64,000 bases of DNA from B30-G6 sp964633115 (lineage in GTDB: Bacteria > Desulfobacterota > Desulfobacteria > Desulfobacterales > B30-G6), in the NCBI GenBank assembly GCA_964633115.1, contig CAZWEO010000003.1, positions 1 to 64,000 on the forward strand. Reading direction: 5' to 3'. The notes beneath the pieces were generated by a model that had not been told where the DNA came from, ran no database searches, and saw nothing but the letters and a program-made list of their open reading frames with translations. Shown piece by piece: positions 44,211 through 53,848 of the stretch. How positions within the stretch are numbered: position 1 is the first letter of the stretch; the number at the start of each line of letters is the position of its first letter. The translations under genes and the position numbers were made by a program.

Positions 44211-44633
44211 ATGGATTTTTTACTTTCCTTAAAGATCAATTCTGCCGGGCTTTATGCTCAAAGAAGGCGCATGGACGTTATTTCCAGCAATCTTTCCAAT
44301 ATTGAAACCACACGAACTGCCCAAGGGGGCCCCTATCGCCGTAAGATGATCGTCATGGGCACCCAGCCGATTGAAGATTTCAATACGCTATATAACATGC
44401 AGATTGAAGCGGTTAAATTTGATGGCATTGTCGAAGATCAAAGCCCTTTCAAGCAGTCGTTTAACCCCAGCCATCCGGACGCCAATGAAGAAGGTTATGT
44501 TCTCAAACCAAACATAGACCTGGTTGTGGAAATGACCAATATGGTCATGGCCAGGCGGGCTTTTGAAGCTAATTTGGCAGCCATAAAATCCACCAGGCAA
44601 CTGGCGCTCAAAGCGCTCGAAATAGGAAGATAA
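44211..44633 (+). CDS. flgC: Flagellar basal-body rod protein FlgC
   Basis: A 140-residue proximal rod protein: INSAGLYAQRRRMDVISSNL, SNIETTRTAQGGPYRRK and the C-terminal NMVMARRAFEANLAAIKSTR. GGAGG lies before the ATG at 44211, inside the end of flgB. Confidence 0.97.
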   Translation: MDFLLSLKINSAGLYAQRRRMDVISSNLSNIETTRTAQGGPYRRKMIVMGTQPIEDFNTLYNMQIEAVKFDGIVEDQSPFKQSFNPSHPDANEEGYVLKPNIDLVVEMTNMVMARRAFEANLAAIKSTRQLALKALEIGR

Positions 44634-44636
44634 GGC

Positions 44637-44927
44637 ATGAATGATATCAGTATCAAGACGGTAGTGCAAAATTTATCAGGAACAAACCAGTTGGCTAAGC
44701 CTAAGTCCCAGCAGGGTTTTGGTGATGTCATTGCCGGGGCCGTAGACAAAGTGAATAAACTGGAAGCAGAAGCCGATCACTCCATCGGAGATCTGCTGCA
44801 GGGCAAGGCCGATATCCACGAAACCATGATAGCCCTACAGAAGTCCGACATATCCATGCGTACGTTTCTGGCTGTCAGAAATAAGGTTATTGAGGCTTAT
44901 CGTGAGATCATGCGCATGCAGTTTTAA
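44637..44927 (+). CDS. fliE: Flagellar hook-basal body complex protein FliE
   Basis: A 96-residue FliE, the adaptor between MS ring and rod: SIGDLLQGKADIHETMIALQ and MRTFLAVRNKVIEAYREIMR are typical. It follows flgC by 3 nt. Confidence 0.95.
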   Translation: MNDISIKTVVQNLSGTNQLAKPKSQQGFGDVIAGAVDKVNKLEAEADHSIGDLLQGKADIHETMIALQKSDISMRTFLAVRNKVIEAYREIMRMQF

Positions 44928-44992
44928 CCTCAAAGTTTGAATACCGGAGCGAGCAGGAATCCATAATTTTCTAACAAGGGGACGTAATTGTA

Positions 44993-46555
44993 ATGAATCA
45001 AGCATTTAGTCAATTTTTGCTGTTATTAAAATCGATGCCAACTTCTCGAAAAATTGGCATGCTGGCAGTGGTGGCACTGCTTATTTCCGGGTTTGCAGTC
45101 TTATTCCTCTTGGCCAACCGGATCGACTATCAGGTTCTTTTTAATAACGTGACCCCCCAAGATGCCGGAGCGATTATCGAGGAACTCAAAAATAAAAACG
45201 TTCCCTATCGTATTGAAGGCAACGGTACCCTTATCATGGTTCCGGCTGAAGAGGTGCATACATTACGGCTTAGCATGGCTACCAAAGGTTATCCAAAGGA
45301 GGGTAGTGTTGGCTTTGAGATATTTGATAAGACCGATTTCAAGACCACTCGTTTTGTACAGGAGTTAAATTACCGCCGGGCGCTCCAAGGTGAGTTGGCG
45401 CGAACAATTGGTCGATTTAAAGAAGTCAACAGTGCCAAAGTATTCATAGTACTACCCAAAGAATCTCTTTTTGTGGAAGCTGAGAAATCTCCCTCAGCAT
45501 CGATTCAGCTGGATCTTAAATCACTATTACCACCAGACAAACTGGCCGGTATCATTCATCTGGTTGCCAGTGCGGTGGAAGGGCTCGATCCAGAGCAAGT
45601 TACAGTTGTGGATACACGTGGCCGTGTGATTTTTAAAGGCGGTAGCACGGGTGCTTCATCTGGTTTGTTGAGCAGTATGCAGCTGGATTATACGGGTAAA
45701 ATTGAGGCTGACATCCGCAACAATGTGCAGAGTATGCTGGAGGGCATTGTGGGTGTCGGTAAGGCCATCGTGCGTGTTAATGCCCAAATCGATTTCAATA
45801 AGATTACTTTGAATGAGGAGGAGTACGACCCATCCTCGACGGTTGTACGCAGTAAAAGAGATATTCAAGAGTCTTCTCAATCCGGTAGTAAATCCGATGG
45901 TGTCGAAACCACGATAATCAATGAACGTGCCGGGGTGATTCCTTCAGAGAACAGCGCCCAAAGCGGCAAAACCAAAAAAGACGTGGTTACCAATTATGAG
46001 ATCAACAAGATAACGCGCGCCATTTTCAAGCCGGCCGGCACAGTTACCCGGCTATCCGTAGCCGCAGTGATCGATGGGACCTACAAAACTGAAACCGTAG
46101 AAGACGGCAGCGAACAAAAAACCTATATTCCCAGGACGGTCCAAGAGTTGGCTCAATTCGAGTCAATTGTGAAAAGCGCCATGGGCTATAGCGAAGATAG
46201 AGAGGACCAGATATCGGTAAGTTCGATACCTTTTTCTGATTCGACCTCCTTTGAAGATCAAGCCGGGGCATCGAAATTTGACATTTTGGAAATTTTAATC
46301 AATTCCAAGCAAATGCTTATCAATATCTTTTTAATGGTTTTGGTTTTCTTCTTACTCATACGGCCCATGCTAAAAAGTCTGAAGAGAATGGCCTCGGAAC
46401 CCATTTTTGAGAATCAACAACTACAACCGGCTGGCGATAGTCCGCAGCAGATTCCCGCTACGGACCCAAGGGGGCAACGAGAGCGGGTACTTGAAATGTC
46501 TAAAAGTAATCCGGAAAAAACTGAACAACTTATTAAAAGCTGGATAGGTGAGTAA
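44993..46555 (+). CDS. fliF: Flagellar MS-ring protein FliF
   Basis: A 520-residue FliF. Two membrane segments frame the periplasmic part: MLAVVALLISGFAVLFLLA (about 23-41) and NIFLMVLVFFLLIRPML (about 443-460). Ring-building motifs include VLFNNVTPQDAGAIIEELK and EGLDPEQVTVVDTRGRVI. The C-terminal tail is the FliG-binding site. ATG at 44993 has GGGGACG upstream. Confidence 0.97.
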   Translation: MNQAFSQFLLLLKSMPTSRKIGMLAVVALLISGFAVLFLLANRIDYQVLFNNVTPQDAGAIIEELKNKNVPYRIEGNGTLIMVPAEEVHTLRLSMATKGYPKEGSVGFEIFDKTDFKTTRFVQELNYRRALQGELARTIGRFKEVNSAKVFIVLPKESLFVEAEKSPSASIQLDLKSLLPPDKLAGIIHLVASAVEGLDPEQVTVVDTRGRVIFKGGSTGASSGLLSSMQLDYTGKIEADIRNNVQSMLEGIVGVGKAIVRVNAQIDFNKITLNEEEYDPSSTVVRSKRDIQESSQSGSKSDGVETTIINERAGVIPSENSAQSGKTKKDVVTNYEINKITRAIFKPAGTVTRLSVAAVIDGTYKTETVEDGSEQKTYIPRTVQELAQFESIVKSAMGYSEDREDQISVSSIPFSDSTSFEDQAGASKFDILEILINSKQMLINIFLMVLVFFLLIRPMLKSLKRMASEPIFENQQLQPAGDSPQQIPATDPRGQRERVLEMSKSNPEKTEQLIKSWIGE

Positions 46556-46557
46556 AT

Positions 46558-47577
46558 ATGCCCAACGCCAATCTCAATTACGATGATCTCAACGGCCTGC
46601 AAAAAGCTTCAATTATGCTCCTGGCCTTGGGAGAGGAAGTTACCTCTTCCATCTTTCAAAAGTTAGATCAAAAAACCATCAAAGAAATCGGCAAACACAT
46701 GTCCGATATTAGCTACATTCCGTCCAAGGTTTTAAATGCGGTTATGGATGAATTTCTCAAGTCATTTGACAATGATCAGAATTTGTGTGTTTCCGGAAAA
46801 TCATTTCTGAAAGATGTTGTTAACAAAACACTGGATGAAAGTACGGCCCGAGAAGTTTGTAAGTCAATTGATAACGACAATAGCAGCGATCCCTTTGATG
46901 AACTGGCCTACCTGCCATCTCAGAATTTGGTCAACATGCTTCAAGAAGAACACCCGCAAACAATTGCATTAATATTATCACACCTTTCAAATGATAAGGC
47001 CGCCGAAGTGTTGTGTTTATTCCCGGATGATATCAAGGCCAGTATTGCCTACCGAATTTTGTTGATCGGTGATGTCCAGGATGATGTGATTCGAGATCTG
47101 GAGGAACTTCTCAAAAAGGATTCAGCTAAAGTTGGAACCAATGCGCGTAAATTTGATGGACTGGAGACCCTGGCCAATATCCTAAATGAAGTCGATGGCA
47201 ATACCGAGGAAAATGTTCTGTCCTTTATTGAAACCGAAGACAACGAATTGGCCGACATGATCAGACAGAAAATGTTTGTATTCGAGGATTTGATCTCGGT
47301 TGATGACAAGAGCTTCCGGGAACTGTTGCAGAATGTTGAAAACGATATTGTGGTTAAGGCTTTAAAAACTGCCTCGGAGGAGATGCAGGAGAAAATATTC
47401 AAGAATCTTTCAGAGCGCGCTTCTGATATGCTGCGTGAAGACTTGGAAGTATTGGGGCCAGTGCGGTTGGCTGAGGTGGAAGAAAATCAACAGAAAATAA
47501 TCAAGGTGGCCAAAAAACTGGAAGCCGACGGGCGCATCGTGTTGGCCGGAAAGGGTAAGGATGATGTATTCGTCTAA
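46558..47577 (+). CDS. fliG: Flagellar motor switch protein FliG
   Basis: A 339-residue FliG that binds FliF and takes torque from MotA. Seen are LNGLQKASIMLLALGEE, the EEHPQTIALILSHL motif in the middle domain and the C-terminal torque helix (FEDLISVDDKSFRELLQNV) with charged residues. It starts 2 nt after fliF and overlaps fliH by 17 nt. Confidence 0.97.
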   Translation: MPNANLNYDDLNGLQKASIMLLALGEEVTSSIFQKLDQKTIKEIGKHMSDISYIPSKVLNAVMDEFLKSFDNDQNLCVSGKSFLKDVVNKTLDESTAREVCKSIDNDNSSDPFDELAYLPSQNLVNMLQEEHPQTIALILSHLSNDKAAEVLCLFPDDIKASIAYRILLIGDVQDDVIRDLEELLKKDSAKVGTNARKFDGLETLANILNEVDGNTEENVLSFIETEDNELADMIRQKMFVFEDLISVDDKSFRELLQNVENDIVVKALKTASEEMQEKIFKNLSERASDMLREDLEVLGPVRLAEVEENQQKIIKVAKKLEADGRIVLAGKGKDDVFV

Positions 47578-48301
47578 ACTGATATCTTCGGCAAGTATGG
47601 GCGCAGACGCATGGAAAACGTATGAAATGCAACCGCTGGAGTCCCATTCTGTGGAACCAACTGCGTTGTCCGCTGAGTTCATTTCGCTTCAGGTCGACGC
47701 GGATTGCACCTCAGACTTTGTGCCCTTATTTGACGATTCGGACCAAGGCGGCGCAATAAGCGGCGGTACCCATCAAAATTTGCAGGACAAGTTGGCTCTG
47801 TTAGAAAAAGAAGCCTATGAAAAGGGTTTTGCCCAGGGTGAAAAGGATGGGCTTGAATTGGGAACCGCCAAAGCCGAAAAATTGAGTGGTAATCTTGAAA
47901 ATCTTTTGGAGGAAATCACTCAGTTAAGATCAAAAATCGGCAAGCAATATGAGCGTGAAATCATAGCACTCGTGTTTTCAATTGCCAAAACAATCATTCA
48001 GACCCAAGTTAATTTTAGTGAATCCCTTGTCAAAGATACCATCCTTACAGCCTTGGAGCTGACAGCTGAAAAACGCGATATTACCATTAAAATTAATCCA
48101 GATGATTTTGAGTACGTAGAAAAAATTAGACCGGAGCTATTTTCAAAACAACCGGCCTTAAAAGCCCTGGTGGTTACGCCCGATGCTTCCATCGGTATGG
48201 GTGGATGCATGCTGGAGACACCGAGTGGAGACGTCGATGCCCGAATTGAGACCCAATTAGACAATATGCTTCAATCCTTGAAAGAAGCTTTTGCCGGATA
48301 A
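47561..48301 (+). CDS. fliH: Flagellar assembly protein FliH
   Basis: A 246-residue FliH, the stator of the FliI ATPase. The central coiled part (LALLEKEAYEKGFAQGEKDG) has the Gly-spaced repeat of the family; the C-terminal domain has VTPDASIGMGGCMLETPSGD and VDARIETQLDNML. It overlaps fliG. Confidence 0.94.
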   Translation: MMYSSKLISSASMGADAWKTYEMQPLESHSVEPTALSAEFISLQVDADCTSDFVPLFDDSDQGGAISGGTHQNLQDKLALLEKEAYEKGFAQGEKDGLELGTAKAEKLSGNLENLLEEITQLRSKIGKQYEREIIALVFSIAKTIIQTQVNFSESLVKDTILTALELTAEKRDITIKINPDDFEYVEKIRPELFSKQPALKALVVTPDASIGMGGCMLETPSGDVDARIETQLDNMLQSLKEAFAG

Positions 48302-48305
48302 GCAC

Positions 48306-49637
48306 ATGACCATGTCGCCCGTAGAAATAGATTGGCAGAAATATACTGGTGCCGTTGAAAATTGCAGCCGCCTCGTCCAAGCGGGTAGCGTCACTAAAGT
48401 TTCCGGTATTGTCGCTGAAGCCAATGGTCCGGGATTGAGTATCGGCAGTCTGTGTACCATCCGCAATGACCAGGGCGAGGATATCGAAACCGAAGTTGTT
48501 GGATTTAAAGACAATCGTGTCATCGTGATGCCTTTGGGAGATTTGATCGGTGTTAAGCCCGGCAGTAAAATCATCCATAAAACCAACAAGGCAACTATCC
48601 CGGTGGGAGACGCTTTTTTGGGTCGGGTGATCGATGGTCTCGGATATCCATTGGATAGCCAGCCCCCCATTAAATCACACCTTGAATATCCGTTATATGG
48701 AAACCGACTCAATCCCTTAAAACGAAATATTATTGGTGATGTTTTAGATGTGGGCATAAAATCTATTAATGTTTTTAATACCATTGGTAAAGGTCAACGG
48801 ATTGCCATCATGGCCGGTTCGGGTGTCGGCAAGTCGGTTTTAATGGGGATGATCGCTCGCAATACCAGCGCAGATGTCAGCATAATTGCCCTAATCGGAG
48901 AACGGGGACGCGAGGTACGAGAATTCGTCGAAAGAAATCTGGGTACCGAAGGACTACGTAAATCGATTGTCGTGGTGGCCACCTCTGATATGCCGGCGTT
49001 GGTAAGAATTAGAGGCGCTTATACCGCCACCGCACTGGCCGAATATTTCCGGGATCAGGGTAAGGATGTACTTCTGATCATGGATTCCATCACACGTTAT
49101 GCCATGTCTTTACGGGAAGTCGGACTGGCGGCTGGTGAACCGCCTTCTGCCAAGGGGTATACACCCAGTGTTTTCAACCAACTACCTAAAATTATGGAGC
49201 GCGCCGGAACCGTTGAGCAAAAAGGCAGTATTACCGGAATATATAATGTATTGGTTGAGGGTGATGATATGAATGAGCCCATCGCCGACGCCGTTCGGTC
49301 GATAGCCGACGGACACGTCATCCTCTCACGGGCTCTGGTCCATAAAGGCCATTATCCCGCAGTTGAACCCCTGGCCAGTATTAGTCGCGTTATGAATGAC
49401 ATTGTAGAACCCGATCATCTGGAAATCGCCAGGGAATTTAAGCGAACGTTGTCAATTTATCGTGAGGCAGAAGATTTAATTAATATTGGCGCTTATGTGG
49501 ATGGCAGTGACCCGGAGATAGATTACGCCAAAGGAAAAATTCATGAGATGAATACCTTCTTGCAGCAAGCGGTGGACGAACGTGTCTCTTTTGAAGATAG
49601 CCTGGTTCAATTCAAGCACCTTATGAACGAAAATTAA
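48306..49637 (+). CDS. fliI: Flagellar export ATPase FliI
   Basis: A 443-residue ATPase of the type III export system. Walker A is AGSGVGKS, the catalytic Glu lies in IGERGREVREF and Walker B in LLIMDSITRYAMSLREVGLA. ATG at 48306 is used; a TTG five codons up would overlap fliH and an ATG at 48312 is an alternative. No strong ribosome site separates these. Confidence 0.96.
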   Translation: MTMSPVEIDWQKYTGAVENCSRLVQAGSVTKVSGIVAEANGPGLSIGSLCTIRNDQGEDIETEVVGFKDNRVIVMPLGDLIGVKPGSKIIHKTNKATIPVGDAFLGRVIDGLGYPLDSQPPIKSHLEYPLYGNRLNPLKRNIIGDVLDVGIKSINVFNTIGKGQRIAIMAGSGVGKSVLMGMIARNTSADVSIIALIGERGREVREFVERNLGTEGLRKSIVVVATSDMPALVRIRGAYTATALAEYFRDQGKDVLLIMDSITRYAMSLREVGLAAGEPPSAKGYTPSVFNQLPKIMERAGTVEQKGSITGIYNVLVEGDDMNEPIADAVRSIADGHVILSRALVHKGHYPAVEPLASISRVMNDIVEPDHLEIAREFKRTLSIYREAEDLINIGAYVDGSDPEIDYAKGKIHEMNTFLQQAVDERVSFEDSLVQFKHLMNEN

Positions 49638-49638
49638 A

Positions 49639-50082
49639 ATGCGACGTTTTAAATACCGATTGGAGAGTGTATTGCAATATAGACGTTTTTTGGAAAAAAG
49701 TGCCATGCTGCAATTAGCTCATCTGAAGCGAGGGTACGGCACCATCGAAAATCGAATTGGGCGGCTGAATTTTAAACGCAGGCAGGTGGCAACAAAATGC
49801 CGTAGTGAAGGCTTGCAAGGAATCGATGTGGCTAACTACGAATCCTATCAGAGCTATTTACAAAAATTAAAAATTGATCTGGATGAGGCCGCTGCAGAAC
49901 TTAAGCAAAAAGAGGCCGCCATTCACAGTCAAAAATCATTTCTTAAATCAGAGACCATCAAAAGAAAAGCTTTGGAAACGCACAAAGAAAATCGTTTGAG
50001 GGCTCATCGCGAACTAAACGAAAAAGAAGAACAAAAGTTTTTAGATGAACTGGTTATTGGTCGACAGGAGGTGAAGGTTTGA
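49639..50082 (+). CDS. fliJ: Flagellar export protein FliJ
   Basis: A 147-residue, nearly all coiled-coil protein (FKYRLESVLQYRRFLEKSAM; EAAAELKQKEAAIHSQKSFL) in the standard place after fliI. It helps the ATPase and escorts chaperones. It starts right after the fliI stop and overlaps motE by 4 nt. Confidence 0.92.
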   Translation: MRRFKYRLESVLQYRRFLEKSAMLQLAHLKRGYGTIENRIGRLNFKRRQVATKCRSEGLQGIDVANYESYQSYLQKLKIDLDEAAAELKQKEAAIHSQKSFLKSETIKRKALETHKENRLRAHRELNEKEEQKFLDELVIGRQEVKV

Positions 50083-50642
50083 AATCACGGACACAGCTTT
50101 TAATAGCCGCTTTGGTATTTATAAAAATTTTGATATGTGTCGTTTTCATATTTCAGTTGAATTTGGGCGCTTTATTCTCGGGGAGTGACGCAATTGCGTC
50201 TGAAAGCAAAACCCAACTTGCAACAGCGCCATCAGGCCCACAGAACAGTTCCGATGATGAGACCATTAGCCTTGAGTTTCTGGTGGCAAAAATGGATCGT
50301 CTCAAAGCCAAAGAAAAAGAACTGCAATTACGCGAAGCCGAGCTGGCGGCATTTCAACGCGAACTGGACCAGAAAATTCAAAAACTGACCGAGCTGCGCA
50401 ATGAGATCAAGTCCGAAATGGATCGCAAGGAAGGCATCCAGCGCAAAAAGAGCAAACATTTGATCAAGGTATATGCCGCCATGAAGCCCCAAAGTGCAGC
50501 TGGACTGATTGAAAGACTTGACAAACATATGGCCGTCGAATTGCTGGCTCAGATGAAAGGTGAAGCCGTCGGGCAAATTCTCACTTATGTAGATAAAGAC
50601 AAAGCAGCCAGATTGATTGAAGGTCTCGCCAGAAGAGAGTGA
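50079..50642 (+). CDS. motE: MotE-like periplasmic motility chaperone
   Basis: A 187-residue protein. One N-terminal membrane anchor (IAALVFIKILICVVFIFQL), a coiled coil (KMDRLKAKEKELQLREAELA) and a C-terminal MgtE-N-like domain (YAAMKPQSAAGLIERLD; LLAQMKGEAVGQILTYVD). MotE-type proteins help fold periplasmic motor parts such as MotC in rhizobia. The start is TTG at 50079 with GGAGG 8 nt before it. It ends the operon and is followed by a strong palindromic terminator. Confidence 0.85.
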   Translation: MKSRTQLLIAALVFIKILICVVFIFQLNLGALFSGSDAIASESKTQLATAPSGPQNSSDDETISLEFLVAKMDRLKAKEKELQLREAELAAFQRELDQKIQKLTELRNEIKSEMDRKEGIQRKKSKHLIKVYAAMKPQSAAGLIERLDKHMAVELLAQMKGEAVGQILTYVDKDKAARLIEGLARRE

Positions 50643-50702
50643 AGCACGCAGACCTTTTTTAAGGTTGCAATTTAATTAATTCAAATTTGGTTTATTTTCC
50701 AA

Positions 50703-50740
50703 AACAAACCCCTAAGCGAAATTTCGCTTAGGGGTTTGTT
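50703..50740. terminator. Perfect palindromic bidirectional terminator after motE
   Basis: A 38-bp uninterrupted perfect palindrome with arm ACAAACCCCTAAGCGAAA; A-run before, T-rich after. It would end the flgB-motE operon and anything arriving from the right. Confidence 0.85.
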
Positions 50741-50790
50741 GTTTCAGTAATAATAGTATTCTTAAAACGGATGATCCAGATTTTTTAGAT

Positions 50791-50982
50791 CTAAGCGTAG
50801 ATATCGAGGAGAGAGCCCTTTTCACCGGGCAGGACATTTTTAGGATGGCGTTTTTCTAAAAATTTAAGCGTGGCTTCATCCTTCTGGGGATGCTGACGGC
50901 CGGTGGTATTTTTAGCTACGGCAGTTTCATTGGAGGGTCTCACCACCGTCAGAGCTTTATTATTTCTGATCTGATCAATCAT
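50791..50982 (-). CDS. Possible small hypothetical protein
   Basis: A 63-residue frame (start ATG at 50982; ending GEKGSLLDIYA) that converges on motE and ends near the bidirectional terminator. The frame remains open upstream to about 51080 without a usual start codon, and an ATG in another frame lies at about 51044, so a frameshifted or decayed gene is possible. No ribosome site is visible. Weakly supported. Confidence 0.3.
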   Translation of the reverse strand: MIDQIRNNKALTVVRPSNETAVAKNTTGRQHPQKDEATLKFLEKRHPKNVLPGEKGSLLDIYA

Positions 50983-51260
50983 GGATATCAGGTTTGTTGT
51001 GGTATCGGCTGCCGCTGTGTTGCGGGTATCGCCGCTGTGGATTTCATCTGCTTGGCACTTTATACTATTCTTTTAAATGATAATTAAAACATATCTTTCT
51101 GATAAAATCAAGGTCCTTTTCCAGGACCGGAAAAATTTTCCGACTCTTTATCATAAGTAGGTAAAAACTAACCAGTTCATAGTTGGACGTCAAGTTTTCC
51201 TGGATCACTTATATCCATAACATTCTGAAATTATATTAAATATAAAAAAATGGCACAAGT

Positions 51261-51276
51261 TGGTACAGCGATTGCT
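51261..51276 (+). promoter_or_regulatory. Sigma-54 promoter of fliK-flgD-flgE
   Basis: TGGTAC-AGCGA-TTGCT with exact spacing; predicted start near 51287. It rules out upstream in-frame starts for fliK. Confidence 0.75.
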
Positions 51277-51325
51277 AATAGAGAAAGTGATTCGAACTCA
51301 AGCCACGAAAGCAAAAGGTTATAAT

Positions 51326-53119
51326 ATGCACATCAATCTTGCTTCTCTTTTAACAGGTCATAATATCGGAAGCGGTCGTAAACCGACGTTTGCAGGCAAT
51401 CCACGCGGTGATTTCTTGGCTATGATTGGCAGGTCTAAACCCACCGGCAATAAAGCGCCGTTTTTGTTACAACGACAGACGTTCCTGGCCAACCAGCCTG
51501 CAAATACCAAAACAAGTGCAGATTTTTTAGAGGCCTTTCGATCTGGTTTATTATCTAAGGGGAAGCCATTCGATCAGGTCTATTTGGACCCGCAGGAATT
51601 ATCTCTTTTAGGAAAACTAATGCAACATTGTGGGTACAGCCCCAACAGTATTGCTGACAGTTTGCAAAGTTTACGGGCAAGCGGTCGTGGCGGCAAAATA
51701 AAAATTTCGCAAATTTTTACACAATTGGAGCAAATTCCATCTCCCCAGGATAGCCACAGCATTCCGGTGGTACTCAGTTCAGAGGCCGTCCCGTATTTAG
51801 ATTCAGTGCTACGTGAATTCGGTCTTAGCCCCAATGCCGTCAGTACGGTGCTGAATAACGGACGTGCGCCCCAAGGTGATCTGGATTTTGAAACTGTAAT
51901 CAAGGCCATCGAAACTGCCGCCAACCCGGGAACCCGTGGTTTTCCCGGTATTGTTGATTTACAAAAATCGCAGACCATCGTAACGGATCTACAACGCTTG
52001 GCCATCCAGGTGCCGGCTGCTAAAAAGACAGGTTTTGTGCATATTGAAGATTTCGTTACTTCGCTTAAGCGCCTGGCGCACATCGTTACCAATGCAGCCC
52101 AGACAGCCGGCGAAACCGGAACAATTCAAATTACTCCCGAGATTCTCAAAAGCTTAAATATTAAGATGCCGCAGACTGGTGGTCATGCCACCACCCTGGG
52201 AAACAATGATTATCACCCTGTAGTTGCCGGCCTGAAGCACGGTGAACCGGCAATCCCTGCGGAAGTACAAACAGTAATTAATCGGCTGCTAGAGCAGGTT
52301 GGGGGCACCCAGGAAAAACCAGAATCTCTGACAGCGATTATCAGTGATTCAAAAATTCAATTTGATGATCCGGTCAGCAAGCAGCTGCAAGCCGACCGCG
52401 CGCTGGCTCAGCAGGCCGCCTCAGAATACCAGCAGCCAAAGAATCAGCCACAGATGCTGGACTTGGAAGGACAGAAAATTTCAGATCCGGAACAAATCGG
52501 CAAACTAAATCTTGGCGCCGAAACAATTGTTGCTAAACAGAGTGTCGAGAAGACTCAGATGGAATTTTTGGAAGTGAAACCTAATGTTAAAACCGTTGAT
52601 ATTCACCCGGACCCGCTGGAACATCGCCGATTGGAAAGCTTGGTTTCAGGAGCTCAGAAGAATCAAAAGCCGAGTACGCCCTTGCCAAATTATCTGCTGG
52701 ATCAAATGGGAAGACAGATTGCGAAGGCCATCAATCGGGGGGATGGCGTAATCCGATTTCAATTGAAACCACCAGAAATGGGTATTGTCAAACTCGAGAT
52801 GCAACTAAGTGATAATCACCTCAGCTTGTCGGTAGCGGCCGAGAATAGTACCGTCAAAGAGCTTTTGCTCAGCAATATTCAGGAACTGAGAGAAACACTT
52901 CAAACGCAGGGTATCAAAATCGACAAACTGGATATTCAACTTAACAACGATTTCAATCAATCGTTGGCCAATTTCCAAGAAGGGCAGCATAAAGAATCCA
53001 AAGCTAAATCTGGCGACGGTGTGCGCGAAGATTTTGTTAACAACGATGAATCTGTCGATGGCGGCGTTCATAACCGGGCTTCACCCCGAAGCGATTCCAC
53101 CATCGAGCTGGTAGCCTAA
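51326..53119 (+). CDS. fliK: Flagellar hook-length control protein FliK
   Basis: A 597-residue FliK. The N-terminal two thirds are low in recognisable features; the C-terminal Flg-hook domain (about 480-570) shows RFQLKPPEMGIVKLEMQLSD and NIQELRETLQTQGIKIDKLD. It measures hook length and switches export specificity with FlhB. ATG at 51326 is used as it lies after the predicted sigma-54 start; AAAGG precedes it. Two earlier EF-like acidic/Gly segments (LDPQELSLLGKLMQHCGYSP) recur inside the N-terminal part as internal repeats. Confidence 0.9.
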   Translation: MHINLASLLTGHNIGSGRKPTFAGNPRGDFLAMIGRSKPTGNKAPFLLQRQTFLANQPANTKTSADFLEAFRSGLLSKGKPFDQVYLDPQELSLLGKLMQHCGYSPNSIADSLQSLRASGRGGKIKISQIFTQLEQIPSPQDSHSIPVVLSSEAVPYLDSVLREFGLSPNAVSTVLNNGRAPQGDLDFETVIKAIETAANPGTRGFPGIVDLQKSQTIVTDLQRLAIQVPAAKKTGFVHIEDFVTSLKRLAHIVTNAAQTAGETGTIQITPEILKSLNIKMPQTGGHATTLGNNDYHPVVAGLKHGEPAIPAEVQTVINRLLEQVGGTQEKPESLTAIISDSKIQFDDPVSKQLQADRALAQQAASEYQQPKNQPQMLDLEGQKISDPEQIGKLNLGAETIVAKQSVEKTQMEFLEVKPNVKTVDIHPDPLEHRRLESLVSGAQKNQKPSTPLPNYLLDQMGRQIAKAINRGDGVIRFQLKPPEMGIVKLEMQLSDNHLSLSVAAENSTVKELLLSNIQELRETLQTQGIKIDKLDIQLNNDFNQSLANFQEGQHKESKAKSGDGVREDFVNNDESVDGGVHNRASPRSDSTIELVA

Positions 53120-53150
53120 TCTCACCTAGGATGCAGAAAGGATAAGCACA

Positions 53151-53837
53151 ATGACAATCAATACAATCAATAATTATTTAGGTTCGTCGGTTCGGGCCGA
53201 CAATACACCTGCACATCAAGCGTCGGAATCAGATGCACTGGGGCGCGATCAGTTTCTGACCCTGCTGGTTGCTCAGTTGCAGCACCAGGATCCCCTGAAT
53301 CCCCTTGAGAGTCAGGACTTTACCGCTCAAATGGCACAGTTCAGCAGCCTGGAACAGCTGTTTGGTGTGAACGAAGCACTCATGAATATCCAGAACGGCA
53401 TGCAGGCTAGCCAAAAGGAGAGTGCCCTTGATTATGTGGGCATGGAGGTCAAAGCCGCCGGCAATACGCTTTATAAAAGCGGTGATAACTTAGATCAAGC
53501 CAGTTACCATCTGGACAAAGCCGGCGATGCCGTTGTTACCATCTATGACAGCAACGGTTTCCAAGTCCGCCAAATTCAGGCGGATTTTCAGGAATCGGGC
53601 GAACACGATCTGGTGTGGGACGGCCGCGATGAAAACGGCAATGTCATGGCTGACGGTATCTATACCTATGAGGTCACGGCCATCGATGCCGATGGATACG
53701 ACGTGGCCACCACAACCTATTCCAAAGGTGAAGTCACCGGTGTTAGCAGCCAGTATGGCCAGACGTATTTAATTGTCGGGGAACGCCTATTGGAACCTGA
53801 CAGTGTATTGGAAGCATTAAAAATAGAAGACAATTAG
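53151..53837 (+). CDS. flgD: Flagellar hook assembly (capping) protein FlgD
   Basis: A 228-residue hook cap. The N-terminal motif LGRDQFLTLLVAQLQHQDPL and NPLESQDFTAQMAQFSSLEQ is diagnostic; the C-terminal FlgD Ig-like and Tudor parts (DLVWDGRDENGNVMADGIYT) are complete. AGGATAAGCACA precedes the ATG. Confidence 0.97.
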   Translation: MTINTINNYLGSSVRADNTPAHQASESDALGRDQFLTLLVAQLQHQDPLNPLESQDFTAQMAQFSSLEQLFGVNEALMNIQNGMQASQKESALDYVGMEVKAAGNTLYKSGDNLDQASYHLDKAGDAVVTIYDSNGFQVRQIQADFQESGEHDLVWDGRDENGNVMADGIYTYEVTAIDADGYDVATTTYSKGEVTGVSSQYGQTYLIVGERLLEPDSVLEALKIEDN

Positions 53838-53848
53838 GGAGGAAAAAA

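Larger units (their letters stand above)
50643..51325. other. Intergenic region between motE and fliK
   Basis: About 680 nt. It holds the terminator at 50703-50740, a doubtful 63-codon reading frame on the minus strand, small hairpins near 51111-51151 (GGTCCT/AGGACC and CGGAAAA/TTTTCCG) and the fliK sigma-54 promoter. No TGTCA-N6-TGACA element was found here. Confidence 0.6.
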